In this document: piece after piece, positions 49,918 to 59,166 of the stretch
Layout: every line of letters begins with the position of its first letter
Numbering within the stretch: position 1 is the first letter of the stretch
From: Paenibacillus sp. JCM 18996
GTDB taxonomy: Bacteria > Bacillota > Bacilli > Paenibacillales > NBRC-103111
Direction: 5' to 3'
Assembly (NCBI GenBank): GCA_001313085.1
Contig: BBFE01000012.1
Span: 22,447 to 86,446, forward strand
DNA length: 64,000 nucleotides
Notes under the pieces: model-generated
Told to the model about the DNA's origin: nothing
The model's input: only the letters and a program-made list of their open reading frames with translations
Database searches by the model: none
Program-made: the position numbers and the translations under genes

Positions 49918-50382
49918 GTGAGCGACCAAACACCGCGGCCTTTCGGCTTTGACTGGGGCCCTTTCAAAGAGATGCTCGGCGGCATGCTGCCTCCGGCCCA
50001 GTCCGATAATCCGCAGGACCTGTCCTGGGTGGAGTCTTATGTGCAGCAGACGCTCCGCTCAGCGTTCCATAAGCCAGAAGTACGGACGAAGTCGGCGGCT
50101 TCTCCCTCCCTGCAGTCGGAAGTGTTCGAAACCCATAATTACATTCTGGTCAAAATCAAACTGCCCGGCAGCACACATATCGACAATGTACGGGTCATGG
50201 TGAGCTCCACACAGCTGAAGCTGACCATTATTGGGGTCGACGAGCCGCACCTCATCTCGCTGCCGAAAGCGGTGCTCTCCAAATCGGGGAAAGCCTCGTA
50301 TAAAGATGATGTGCTGCAAATCCGCCTGCGCAAACAGTCCGGACGCAAATCCTTTGTTGAGATTCCCATCCGGTTTATTTAA
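49918..50382 (+). CDS. Hsp20/alpha-crystallin-fold protein, probably spore-associated
   Basis: 154 residues. The second half has the beta-sandwich pattern of small heat-shock proteins (FETHNYILVKIKLPGSTHID, LKLTIIGVDEPHLISLPKAV, DVLQIRLRKQ). The N-terminal part is acidic and aromatic (FGFDWGPFKEMLGGMLPPAQ). Start GTG at 49918 after AAGGAGGG; the ATG just before it meets a stop at once. It is divergent from gerP, with a sigma-K-like promoter, so a coat role like that of CotM or GerT is inferred rather than a stress role. Confidence 0.75.
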   Translation: MSDQTPRPFGFDWGPFKEMLGGMLPPAQSDNPQDLSWVESYVQQTLRSAFHKPEVRTKSAASPSLQSEVFETHNYILVKIKLPGSTHIDNVRVMVSSTQLKLTIIGVDEPHLISLPKAVLSKSGKASYKDDVLQIRLRKQSGRKSFVEIPIRFI

Positions 50383-50466
50383 TTGCGCCGGCATATAACC
50401 GGAAAAAATGGGATGTGACCAGAGCGTCTCAAGCTCCCCGGGGGGAGGCACGCGTTGGGAAAACCG

Positions 50467-50508
50467 AAAAAAAGTCTGCTTCTCTTGATGAGGAAGCAGA
50501 CTTTTTTT
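50467..50508. terminator. Bidirectional terminator
   Basis: AAAAAAAGTCTGCTTC and GAAGCAGACTTTTTTT form a 16-bp perfect stem with a 10-nt loop and A/T tracts on both sides. It serves the Hsp20-like gene (plus) and the convergent coat-like gene (minus). Confidence 0.92.
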
Positions 50509-50516
50509 GATGCCGG

Positions 50517-51016
50517 CTATTCCGGGAACTTCTCATTGACTTCCCATGATTCCACGATTTTATAGGCCGTATCTGAATCGTAGCCCATCCCGATCAGATA
50601 AACGATCAGTGCCACTTCCGTCATCGCGTGCGGATAGCCTTGCGACTGGGCTTCGTTCAGACCGTAATGAACCCAGGGACGCACCGTTTTTTAAAGAGGC
50701 CTCGCGCAATGCCGGATTGATCAGGCAGGATGAGGCCATTCAGCATGAGTCATTGGCCGATGCGCTTCATAGTAAAAGTCCAGGACATTGGGCCAGCGGG
50801 GTGTATTGAGCGGATAAGGAACAGGTGCCGCACCGTTCGGATAACCGGCAGGCACCGCCATGTTAGGGAACGGCTTTTTTTTGGATAAAGCATATTCGGG
50901 TATGCTGCGGGCGGCAAGTTCGGATATGCTGCAAGCGGGACTATGGTAGGCTCGTTGCGATAGCTCGCAGGCGAAACCGCATTCGTTTCGTCAGGCAAAG
51001 GCAAAGGGTAACTCAT
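50517..51016 (-). CDS. Pro/Tyr-rich probable spore coat protein (three frameshifts)
   Basis: Repaired, the protein has about 165 residues: a Pro/Tyr/Asn-rich N-terminus with repeated YPN units (AAYPNLPPAAYPNMLYPKK, PFPNMAVPAGYPNG, APVPYPLNTPRWPN), then a helical C-terminal part (YEAHRPMTHAEWPHPALINP, WVHYGLNEAQSQGYPHAMTE, MGYDSDTAYKIVESWEV) that ends at 50517. Frames change near 50878, 50732 and 50690. ATG at 51016 with AAGGAG. The sigma-K-like promoter and the gerP/Hsp20 neighbourhood point to the spore coat. Family not recognised. Confidence 0.6.
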
Positions 51017-51061
51017 CCGAATTTCTCCTTTTTTTTCTGAAAATCATGTGAATTTACCCAA

Positions 51062-51089
51062 TATCCTATGTGTTCACCTATGACTTGGT
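51062..51089 (-). promoter_or_regulatory. Sigma-K-type promoter of the coat-like gene
   Basis: On the minus strand AC (51089-51088), 17 bp, then CATAGGATA (51070-51062), 46 bp before the ATG at 51016. Confidence 0.65.
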
Positions 51090-51295
51090 GATTTGCCCGG
51101 ATGACATTCTGCGAAGCTTCACTGGAAAAAAAAGGGGTGCGAGCGGTAACCCGGCGAAATTTTACAGCAGGCGCTTAAAGATTAAACACTTAGGGCGCGA
51201 GGTGGGGCTGAACACTGCGCAGCTTTGCGGCAGCGAACTTTTATTCCGCTATTTTTGCATTCCCTCTTAAGCCCTAGTGAAAGGAGCGGAAAGCT

Positions 51296-51435
51296 ATGAC
51301 AGCACTTCGAGAAAAAAATGATCATGGATATGCAATTACGAGGATTGAGCCCTCATACGCAAAAGGCTTACTTGAAAAGCGTCGAAAAAATTTGCGCAGC
51401 ATTACAACAGATCACCCGAAATTCGAGCAGCATAA
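51296..51435 (+). pseudogene. N-terminal remnant of a tyrosine recombinase
   Basis: After removing one A from each of two runs the frame reads MTALREKMIMDMQLRGLSPH, TQKAYLKSVEKFAQHYNRSP and EIRAA, then stops. This is the SAM-like core-binding domain found at the N-terminus of phage-type integrases and IS91-associated recombinases. The catalytic domain is absent. The start context AAAGGAGCGGAAAGCTATG is intact. A degraded mobile element is the simplest explanation. Confidence 0.65.
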
Positions 51436-51707
51436 CCGTCATGTGCAATCGTGTATTTGGGGAAGACAGGTGAAGTCTGCCCTTTTGACGACAATACCAG
51501 CAAAAGCATCTCCAAAACAATGAATTAAAGGGTTCGTCGGATGCAAATCTGCCTGCAGAACGCGGTTTCGATCAACGAATTGTATCAAAAATTGTACGAT
51601 CAGTTGGATTGAAACCCCATTATACGTCTACAATTTCTGATACAATCTTAAGAGTTAGCGTTGTTGCCACAGGCGTCGGCGGAAGGTGTCAGCCTCCCGC
51701 ACATAAG
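51436..51707. other. Non-coding stretch after the recombinase remnant
   Basis: No ORF with a plausible start is seen. A plus-strand frame (ERGFDQRIVSKIVRSVGLKP) could be further recombinase-element debris, but I cannot identify it. The 279 bp before the remnant (51017-51295) hold only the coat-gene promoter. Confidence 0.35.
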
Positions 51708-52378
51708 TCATTTCAGCTCAGCAATACATTCCACGCTGTCGTTCTTGACATTCCCCACCATGGGCGCGACCGGATACGCCGACATGAGTTCCTCGGGAAA
51801 AGGCTGCAGCAGCGACTCCAGGAAATCCCCATCCGTGCAATCCCGGTCAAGCCATAGCGCTTCGTCCTCACGCTTTAGAATCATCGGCATCCGATCATGG
51901 ATTTCCCGCATTAATCCGTTCGGTTTCGTCGTGATGATAGTGCAGGTGCTTAATTTCCGCCCGTCCGGTGCCTTCCAGATATCGTATAGGCCTGCCATCG
52001 CGAACATCTCCCCGCTTCGAAACATAATCCGCATCGGCGCTTGCCGTTTTCTATTATTTTCCATTCATAGAAACCGTCGGCGGGAATCAGGCACCTTTTG
52101 CGCTGAAGAGGGATGCGGAACGCGGGCTTTGTCCTGACTGTCTCCGCACGAGCGTTAATCATCGTGTAGCCCGCTTTTTTCGTCCTTGGCCCATTCGGGT
52201 ACGAGTCCCCACTTCAATTCCCCCAGCCGGTGCTTCTCCCCGTCATGGATGACCGCCATAATCATCTGCCTGGAGCAACATTATACCGCGGAGTGTGAAA
52301 AGGGGGCATCGGCCCGTCGATCAGAAACCGGCGCATCAGCTCTTCCATCGTCACCGTGATCGTATATCTTCCGCACAT
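51708..52378 (-). CDS. SOS-response-associated peptidase (SRAP/YedK/HMCES type, frameshifted)
   Basis: SRAP proteins form a covalent link with abasic sites in single-stranded DNA through the N-terminal cysteine. The start MCGRYTITVTMEELMRRF gives that Cys2 after removal of Met. NVAPGQMIMAVI, LKWGLVPEWAKDEKSGYTMI, NARAETVRTKPAFR and RCLIPADGFYEWK are family motifs; the catalytic glutamate lies in the last block. Frames change near 52272, 52180 and 52060. ATG at 52376-52378 after GGAGGGAT. About 222 residues. Confidence 0.88.
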
Positions 52379-52568
52379 AGCGATCCCTCCCTTCTCCATT
52401 ATAGACCCATGCCCGCCACAATCGAATAAAACGTTTTCCACCCTTCGAATTCACCGGCGCGCCGCAATCCAAGAAAATGCGCTTGACCATCCGTACAATG
52501 GACTGAACAAACAATTCTTCCAGCATGGTTTAACTGGCAGATCCGCCAGGATAGAGAAAACGCTGCAG

Positions 52569-52699
52569 CTAAATAGAGGCCATACACGTGAATGCTTCTG
52601 CCAGTGCCTGCATGCCGGCTTCACGTTCAAGTATGGGAAGTTCTGCAGAATCTCGTCAAGCCGCGACAAAGGTCCCTCTTCTGAAGCTGCCCTCTTCAT
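52569..52699 (-). CDS. Possible short gene coupled to the DUF1697 gene
   Basis: ATG at 52699 overlaps the DUF1697 stop (ATGA). The frame reads MKRAASEEGPLSRLDEILQN and, if one base is added near 52640, LPILEREAGMQALAEAFTCMASI with stop at 52569. The amphipathic helical content looks protein-like. Between here and the SRAP start (52379-52568) two frames are open, but neither has a convincing start. Confidence 0.3.
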
Positions 52700-53230
52700 C
52701 CCCGCGTCAGCTCATGGAGCTTGTCCATCGTATTCATATTGCGGGTCGTAATCGATTTCCCCAGCTTCTGAACGTTGTTCGCCAGCTTGGAATCCAGAAT
52801 TCTTTGCCGGTACAGAAAATAAATCTCCCTCCCGTAAACGCAGAACTCATCCATATGGCCGATGCCGTCCGAAAGGGTGTCGAGCTGCTTCTGCACAGGC
52901 GCCTCTGCCATCACGCCCACGTGAATATTTTTTCCTGTTCGACTGCGCATCCACCGAATAGGGGCATCGGCTTACAATCTGCTCCAGCTCCTCGGCCGTT
53001 CTCATCATGACGTTGGAAGACACTCCGAACAACTTGCTCACTTCGTCCTCGATCCTCCGGCTCAAGAGCTCTGCCGCTTCCTCCGATTCAAAGACAGCGT
53101 TGCCGCTGTTAATATAGGTCTGTACTCGAGTGAGCCCCATTATCTCCAGCAATCGCCTCAGTTCAGCCATCTTGATCATGTTCTTGCCTCCGACGTTAAT
53201 CCCCCGCCAAAGTGCGATGTAGACCGCCAT
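52696..53230 (-). CDS. DUF1697 family protein (one frameshift)
   Basis: MAVYIALWRGINVGGKNMIK, MAELRRLLEIMGLTRVQTYI and NSGNAVFESEEAAELLSRRI are the typical DUF1697 start; members are small conserved proteins of unknown function. An A run near 52928 carries a surplus base; repaired, it continues NRKNIHVGVMAEAPVQKQLD and ends TTRNMNTMDKLHELTRG. 177 residues. Confidence 0.88.
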
Positions 53231-53260
53231 CTAAGTCACCGCCCTCTCTCACGCAAAATA

Positions 53261-53683
53261 TTACTTCTGCCGGCTGTTGCGCATAGCCGCCAATATGTTG
53301 GGCGCACCGCCGCACACGAAGCTCTCGTAGTCCGGCGACTCCATGGGTATAAGCGCGATTTTGCCTTCTGCATTGAAGTGAAGTCCCCATCCGTATTTCT
53401 TCGGCAGCATCGACGCCCGCAGACAGGGCTGCGGCTTCCGGTAGAATTCGACGCGGATTTGTGTGCCCCTTGCCAGAAGATCCTGTTCGGGGATTTGCTT
53501 ATGCCGGACGTACGTCTCGTAGAGCAGTTCCTCCTGGGTATAAGTGTACGGATGGTTGGCGAGCAGCTCGTACTCGATTGCGGGCTTGGTTTTACCGCCC
53601 CTCCGCTCGAGTGGAACCGTACCGCGCTCAACCGGACAATCCGCGGCTACAGTAATAAACGTATCGTAATAATTCCATTCCAT
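53261..53683 (-). CDS. DUF6157 family protein
   Basis: 140 residues, intact: MEWNYYDTFITVAADCPVER, IEYELLANHPYTYTQEELLY, LRASMLPKKYGWGLHFNAEG and GKIALIPMESPDYE. The family is widespread in soil Firmicutes; its function is unknown. The ATG at 53683 follows AAGGAATATC; the longer reading upstream lacks a binding site. It faces exoA divergently. Confidence 0.85.
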   Translation of the reverse strand: MEWNYYDTFITVAADCPVERGTVPLERRGGKTKPAIEYELLANHPYTYTQEELLYETYVRHKQIPEQDLLARGTQIRVEFYRKPQPCLRASMLPKKYGWGLHFNAEGKIALIPMESPDYESFVCGGAPNILAAMRNSRQK

Positions 53684-53830
53684 GGGCGATATTCCTTTCG
53701 TTAGCCATCTGAAGTTGAACATATTCCCATTATAACCGAACATTCTGACAATAACAGCGCCGCTGGCTTGCCGGTCTATGATATACTGATAGAGTTATAC
53801 AGGAATGTAGGCTAGAAGGAGACCGACTCG

Positions 53831-54591
53831 ATGATAAAGCTTGTATCTTGGAATGTCAATGGGCTGAGAGCCTGCGTCAATAAAGGATTCAACGACTATT
53901 TCAGGCAGACGGGTGCGGATATCTTCTGCGTGCAGGAAACGAAGCTTCAGGAGGGGCAGATCTGTCTGGAGCAGGGGGAAGAATATTCGCAATATTGGAA
54001 CTATGCGGAGAAGAAAGGGTATTCCGGCACGGCCGTGTTTACGAAGCTGAAGCCGCTGTCCGTGCGCTATGGCTTGGAGGAAGATACTGAGCCGGAGGGC
54101 CGAATCATCACCTTGGAATTCAATGACTTCTATCTCGTCAATGTGTACACCCCCAATGCGCGCCGCGACCTGTCCCGTCTGGACTTCCGCCTGGAATGGG
54201 AAGAACGCTTCCGTCCGTATCTGCAGGAGCTCGATTCGCGTAAGCCCGTAATCGTCTGCGGCGATCTGAATGTAGCCCACCGGGAGATCGACATCAAAAT
54301 CGCGAAAGGGAACCGCGGCAACTCCGGATTTACCGAGGAAGAGCGCGGGATGATGACTCGACTGCTGGATGCCGGATTCATCGATACGTTCCGGCAACAG
54401 TACCCGGACCGCACGGATGCTTATACATGGTGGTCCAACATGCCGAAGGTGCGAGAGCGGAATGTCGGGTGGCGGATCGATTATTTTCTCGTGTCTGCTC
54501 GGCTGGAACCAAAGTGGCAGAGGCAGAGATTGATACGCATGTCTTGGGCAGCGATCATTGTCCGGTCGTACTGAAGCTTAGGCAGTATTGA
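53831..54591 (+). CDS. exoA: Exodeoxyribonuclease III / AP endonuclease (one frameshift)
   Basis: Mg-dependent nuclease that cuts at abasic sites. MIKLVSWNVNGLRACVNKGF, the catalytic ADIFCVQETKLQEG, KPVIVCGDLNVAHREIDIKI and the C-terminal LGSDHCPVVLKLRQY with the active histidine are visible. The break near 54512 needs one extra A. 253 residues. A 7-bp stem (CCCTTTA/TAAAGGG, 54595-54620) follows but has no T tract. Confidence 0.93.
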
Positions 54592-54746
54592 AATCCCTTT
54601 ATATTTGCACCCGTAAAGGGAACCCTACTCAATCTAGGTTGAAATGGACAAAAGATCACTTGCGAACGGTTATACCTAGCTGCACATTCATACTCAAGGC
54701 AAAGAAGCACGGTTTGTTCCCGCGCTTCCCGAAGGGCCATAAACAA

Positions 54747-55528
54747 TTATTGCTCCGGTTGGCCGGAAGCTTTGCGCAATTCATTGGCGAGCCGATGAAA
54801 TTCTTTTTTGCGCCTCAGGCACATCCGTGGCCTGATATGCGGCTGACAAAAAAGGCGATTACCTTGTTGGCATCGTCCGCTGTCAGTAAGTACGACGGCT
54901 GTAAACTGGCCATGAGCTCATCCACACTCCCACTGTATTCATCCAGGTCGACAGGTCCCGAAATGCCGGGCACCGTGCCGGATTCCGAGTATTGTAGAAA
55001 CACCCAGCGATCCCAACCGCCCCGGTTAGCGGGCTGATTTCTGCTGTAGCTTGCAAGCCACAAAGGAAGGTCGCTGAGCGAGGAACCCAGGTAGTCGTCT
55101 ATAAAAGACGGATACGTATATAGGATTGAAGTCTTTCCTGTCTTCTCTTTTACCCGGTCAACCCAAGCCCGCACAGCAGCCGGGGTATTTTCGCTGACCT
55201 CCGCGTCAATGACGGGGGGAAGGTCCACCTGCCGGAACCCGCCGCTGCGGCCTACGACCTCAATGAAAAAATCGGCTTCCGCTTGAGCCACCGCCTCGGT
55301 AGAAGCGCGAAAGAAGTGATAGGCGCCAACAATCAGACCGGCCTGCTTGGCTCCTTGCAAATTTTCCGCATAGCGGTCATCGACAAAGGTCGTCCCCTCC
55401 GTCGCCTTCAAGAAAGCAAAAGAGATTCCTGCCGCTTTCACTTTCATCCAGTCGATCGAACCTTGATAGTGAGACACATCGATCCCTTTTGCATTAGAGG
55501 GCTTCCTTCGCTGCATCCTCGTTTTCAC
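54747..55528 (-). CDS. GH25 family lysozyme (two frameshifts at the C-terminus)
   Basis: A muramidase of the Chalaropsis/cellosyl type. Catalytic region KGIDVSHYQGSIDWMKVKAA (Asp) and LPPVIDAEVSE (Asp-Glu), with YHFFRASTEAVAQAEADFF between. No signal peptide is evident, so it may act in the spore or be released by lysis. Two T/A runs near 54852 and 54805 carry surplus bases; corrected, it ends EAQKEFHRLANELRKASGQP at 54747, about 259 residues. Start GTG 55528 or ATG 55516. Confidence 0.88.
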
Positions 55529-55693
55529 CCCTTCATCTGAAAAAAAACTCCTGTCGCAGTCTTCACTTTATGTTTTTTCTAAAAGAAATGCAGAAACGAA
55601 GGAGTTCATTTTCCGTCCTTCCTTATATGTTATTCCAATGTTGGAGCGAATCCTGTAGATTTACCCAGAGGAGGCAGCCTATTTGAGAAAAAA

Positions 55694-55730
55694 GAAAAAA
55701 AACGGGCCAAGGATCCTCTCCTTAACCCGC
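55694..55730 (-). terminator. Terminator of spoVIF
   Basis: On the minus strand CGGG-TTAAGGA-GAGG-ATCCTTGG-CCCG forms a stem followed by TTTTTTTTC, about 20 bp after the spoVIF stop. Confidence 0.85.
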
Positions 55731-55748
55731 TCCATGCGAACGTGCCCT

Positions 55749-56038
55749 TTAGCGGAACATTCCCCAAAGCTTGATTAAATGAAACGTATTGTTGGGATCG
55801 ATCTTTTGCGAAATGACGAAATTCACCATCTGCTCGGCCTGCGCTTCCGTCACTTTTTTCCCCAAGCGCTTTGGTCAAAAGGCTGACAAACTTTCTCACC
55901 TTTACCCTGTCCTGCAAATCTTTTTTTCGTCACACCGTTCAAAATCATCTTCACCCGTTCTTTCGTTTCCGGGTTCTTCATTTTGGTTTTCACCCGCTCC
56001 ACCAGCCCGGGGTCCAACCCGAAATTTTGATAGCCCAT
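55749..56038 (-). CDS. spoVIF: Stage VI sporulation protein F (two frameshifts)
   Basis: SpoVIF (YjcC) is needed for assembly of GerE-dependent coat proteins. MGYQNFGLDPGLVERVKTKM, KNPETKERVKMILNGVTKKD, LQDRVKVRKFVSLLTKALGE and QAEQMVNFVISQKIDPNNTF give a 95-residue protein after removing one base near 55925 and one near 55860. The reading that ends at 55630 is a shadow. A sigma-K-like promoter lies upstream, as known for B. subtilis. Confidence 0.88.
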
Positions 56039-56112
56039 CCTGCGCCACCTCCATTGCCGGTAACCTTAGACCAGCGCTTTGGCTGTCCCTTTGGTTCCAA
56101 ACAGTCATTCAT

Positions 56113-56140
56113 TATTATATGAACAAACGGCGCGCAGCGT
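56113..56140 (-). promoter_or_regulatory. Sigma-K-type promoter of spoVIF
   Basis: On the minus strand AC (56140-56139), 17 bp, then CATATAATA (56121-56113), 75 bp before the ATG. Confidence 0.65.
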
Positions 56141-56226
56141 GCTTGTCTGCCGGGAATTTTTTTCCGGTGAAGCGGCAAAGCTGCAGCCAGGGCGGTAACT
56201 CCTTCGGCGAAGGAACTTCGCACGTT

Positions 56227-58277
56227 TTAATCCAGTACTTCTCGCTCCAGCACCTGCTCGCGCTGTAAATAATGCCGCAGGGGTAAATACCGGGTCGACG
56301 TCCAGAATTCCCCGCGGCTCACCATTTCAGCGGCTTCATCGCGGGCCTGCTCCATGATTTCAAAATCATTCAGCAGATCGGCCAAACGGAATTCCGGCAG
56401 CCCGCTCTGCTTCGTCCCGAAGAAATCCCCGGGCCCTCTCAGTTCCAGATCCCGCCGGGCGATTTCGAAGCCGTCGCTTGTTTCCGTCATCGCCTTCATC
56501 CGCTCCTTGCCCACCTCCGTCTTCGGCGTGGCCATCAGCACACAGTAGGATTGATGCTCCCCGCGGCCAACCCGGCCACGAAGCTGATGAAGCTGCGACA
56601 AGCCGAAGCGGTCGGCATCATAGACCACCATCAGTGTCGAATTCGGAACGTCCACGCCGACCTCGATCACCGTGGTGGAGACAAGCACTTGAAGCTCCCC
56701 CTCGCTGAATGCCCGCATAACCTCATCCTTCTCCTGCGTCGGCAGGCGGCCGTGCAGAAGCCCTATCTTAAGGTCGGGAAAGCGCTGCTGCAGCTGGACA
56801 TAAACGTCGATCGCATTCTGCACGTCCAGCTTTTCCGACTCCTCGATCAACGGGCAGATGACATAAGCCTGCCGGCCTGCGGCCGCCTCCCGCTCGATGA
56901 ACCCCATGACGCGGTCCATCATTTCGTGCTGCACCCAGTAAGTCTTGATCGGCTTGCGCCCTTTCGGCAGCTCCCGCAGCGTGGACACATCCATATCGCC
57001 GAAGGCGGTGATCGCCAGCGTACGGGGTATGGGAGTGGCCGTCATCGTCAGGACATCCGGATTCATCCCTTTACGGCGCAGGATACTCCGCTGCTGTACC
57101 CCGAAACGGTGCTGCTCATCCGTTACGACCAGTCCGAGATTGCGGAAGTACACATCCTCCTGGATAAGGGCGTGAGTTCCGACAACAATGTCAGTCATCC
57201 CCATTTGCAGCGCCCCCAGCGCATCCTTCCTCTGCCGGTCGGTCAGCGAGCCGGTCAGCAGGCCCACCGTGATGCCGTAAGGCTCGAACAGCTTGTCCAG
57301 GGAACGCTTATGCTGCTCGGCCAGAATTTCCGTCGGCACCATCAGCGCACCCTGGTGCCCCGCCTTCACCACCGCATAGAGCGACACCGCGGCGACCACG
57401 GTCTTCCCGGAACCGACGTCGCCTTGCAACAGCCGGTTCATGCAGAAAGGCGACTGGAGATCCTTCAGGATCTCCGCGATGACCTTCAGCTGTGACTCCG
57501 TCAGCCGAAACGGCAGCGCCCGCACGAACTCCCGCACAGCGGGGAGGTCCACTTCGTGCGCCACCCCGTCCGCACGCTTGTGCGTCAGCGCGCGGTACGC
57601 CTGCATCTTGAGCTGGAACAGCAGCAGCTCCTCAAACACAAGCCGCCTGCGCGCTTCCCTGCCCTCCTCCGTGCCGTCCGCTGATGGATGGCGGCAATCG
57701 CCCGGCGGCGCGGCAGCAAACCGTACCTGCCGGTGGTCTCCTCCGGCAGGATCTCCTCGATGCCGCTCTCGTATTGCTCGAGCGCGTGCTTCACCGCCTT
57801 GCGGATCCACTTCTGCGTGATCGATCCGCCGACAGAGTAAACAGGCTGCAGCGTTCCGCTCCGGGGAGTTCCATTGCCGGGAAACTCCGATTCGGAGACG
57901 GTCAGATGCAGCCTCTTCTGATCCCACTTCCCGGTCAGTACGATCTCTTGACCGGGCCTGAGACTATCCCGCAGGAAATGGCGGTTAAACCATATTGCCG
58001 TAATCATAACTCCGTCCGCCACAACCCGACAGCTCAGCCTCGACTTGTTGCGGCCGTACATATAGATGGCGGGCTCTGCGACGATTTTGGCCTGAAGTGT
58101 GACCTTATCTCCGTCCTTTACCTCGGCCAGTTCTTTAATCCGGTAATCTTCGTAACGGTAAGGGTAATACTCCAGCAGATCGGCCACGGTCTGTATGCCG
58201 AGGCTTTGAAGTTCCTCCGCCTTCTGGACCCCTACGCCCCGGACCATCTTCACCGGAATTTGATGCAGGTCAAGCAT
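56227..58277 (-). CDS. recG: ATP-dependent DNA helicase RecG (one frameshift)
   Basis: RecG remodels stalled forks and Holliday junctions. N-terminal wedge/OB domain (MVRGVGVQKAEELQSLGIQT, EYYPYRYEDYR), Walker A (LLQGDVGSGKTVVAAVSLYA), VTDEQHRFGVQQR (motif II, DEQH), TATPIPRTLAITAFGDMDVS, the GRVGRG motif and the TRG region are complete. One break near 57685 shifts the frame. About 683 residues. It overlaps the degV stop by 8 bp. Confidence 0.95.
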
Positions 58278-59132
58278 AGGCTTCCATCCTGTTTACAAAT
58301 ACCGCCACCGTTCCGGGACCCGCGTGCGTGGCTATCACCGGGCCCAATGCTGTATACTGCATGATTTCCACCTGCAGCGCCTCCTTGACCATGCCGCCGA
58401 GCACTTCGGCCTGTTCCCTCGCATTCGCATGAGCCACGGTCAAATGTAGCCTGGCATCCCCGAATTCCGCTTTCAGCAGTTCAACGATTCTGCCCATCGC
58501 CTTCTTCTGGCTCTTACTTTATCGACAGAATTCACCTGCCCGTCATCGTCGATCGATAAAATCGGTTTAATGTTAAGCAAAGAGCCGACAACCGCCGCCG
58601 CTTTGCCGATTCGGCCGCCCTTTTGCAGGTACTGCAGCGTATCGACCAGAAAATAAATCCTCGTATCCGACCTCAAGGTTTGAACGAGCCGTTCGATCTC
58701 TTCCGCCGTCCGTCCTTCCTGTGCGGCGCGTGCAGCCGCTGCTGCCAGCAGGCCGATCCCGTAGCAGGCGGATTTGGAGTCGACCACGGTGATTTCGGCG
58801 GCGCCTTCGTACATTGATTTCGCCAGTACCGCAGATTGGTAGGTACCGCTCAGCGCGGAAGACAAATGGATGGAAATAATGTGAGTGTCCGGTTCCGCCC
58901 CCAATCTGGAGTATACGTCAAGAAACTCGACGGGCGAAGGCTGGGATGTAGTCGGAAGCGAAGCGGACGACACCAGCTTATCGATGAACTGCTCGGAAGT
59001 GATGGTCACTCCGTCGAGGAATGCTTCCGAGTCAAAATGTACCTTAAGCGGGACCACCTCAATGTCAAGCTGCTGCCGCACGTCAGCGGGGATGTCTGCC
59101 GTACTGTCAGTGACGATGCGAATTTTGCCCAA
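58270..59132 (-). CDS. degV: DegV family fatty-acid-binding protein (frameshifted)
   Basis: DegV/FakB proteins present fatty acids to the FakA kinase. IRIVTDSTADIPADVRQQLD, SIHLSSALSGTYQSAVLAKS, VVDSKSACYGIGLLAAAAAR and RGKYQKGGRIG-type LQYLQKGGRIGKAAAVVGSL are family motifs. TTG start at 59132 after AGGAGGTG. A base is missing near 58500; 287 residues after repair. The next gene upstream is fakA, its functional partner; the apparent fusion with it is false. Confidence 0.92.
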
Positions 59133-59166
59133 GCTGGCCACCTCCTGATTTCCTGTCCTGACTTTT

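Noticed and set aside
55630..55917. 95-codon frame continuing past spoVIF
   Set aside because: Out-of-frame continuation after a run error; it runs through the terminator. The real stop is at 55749.
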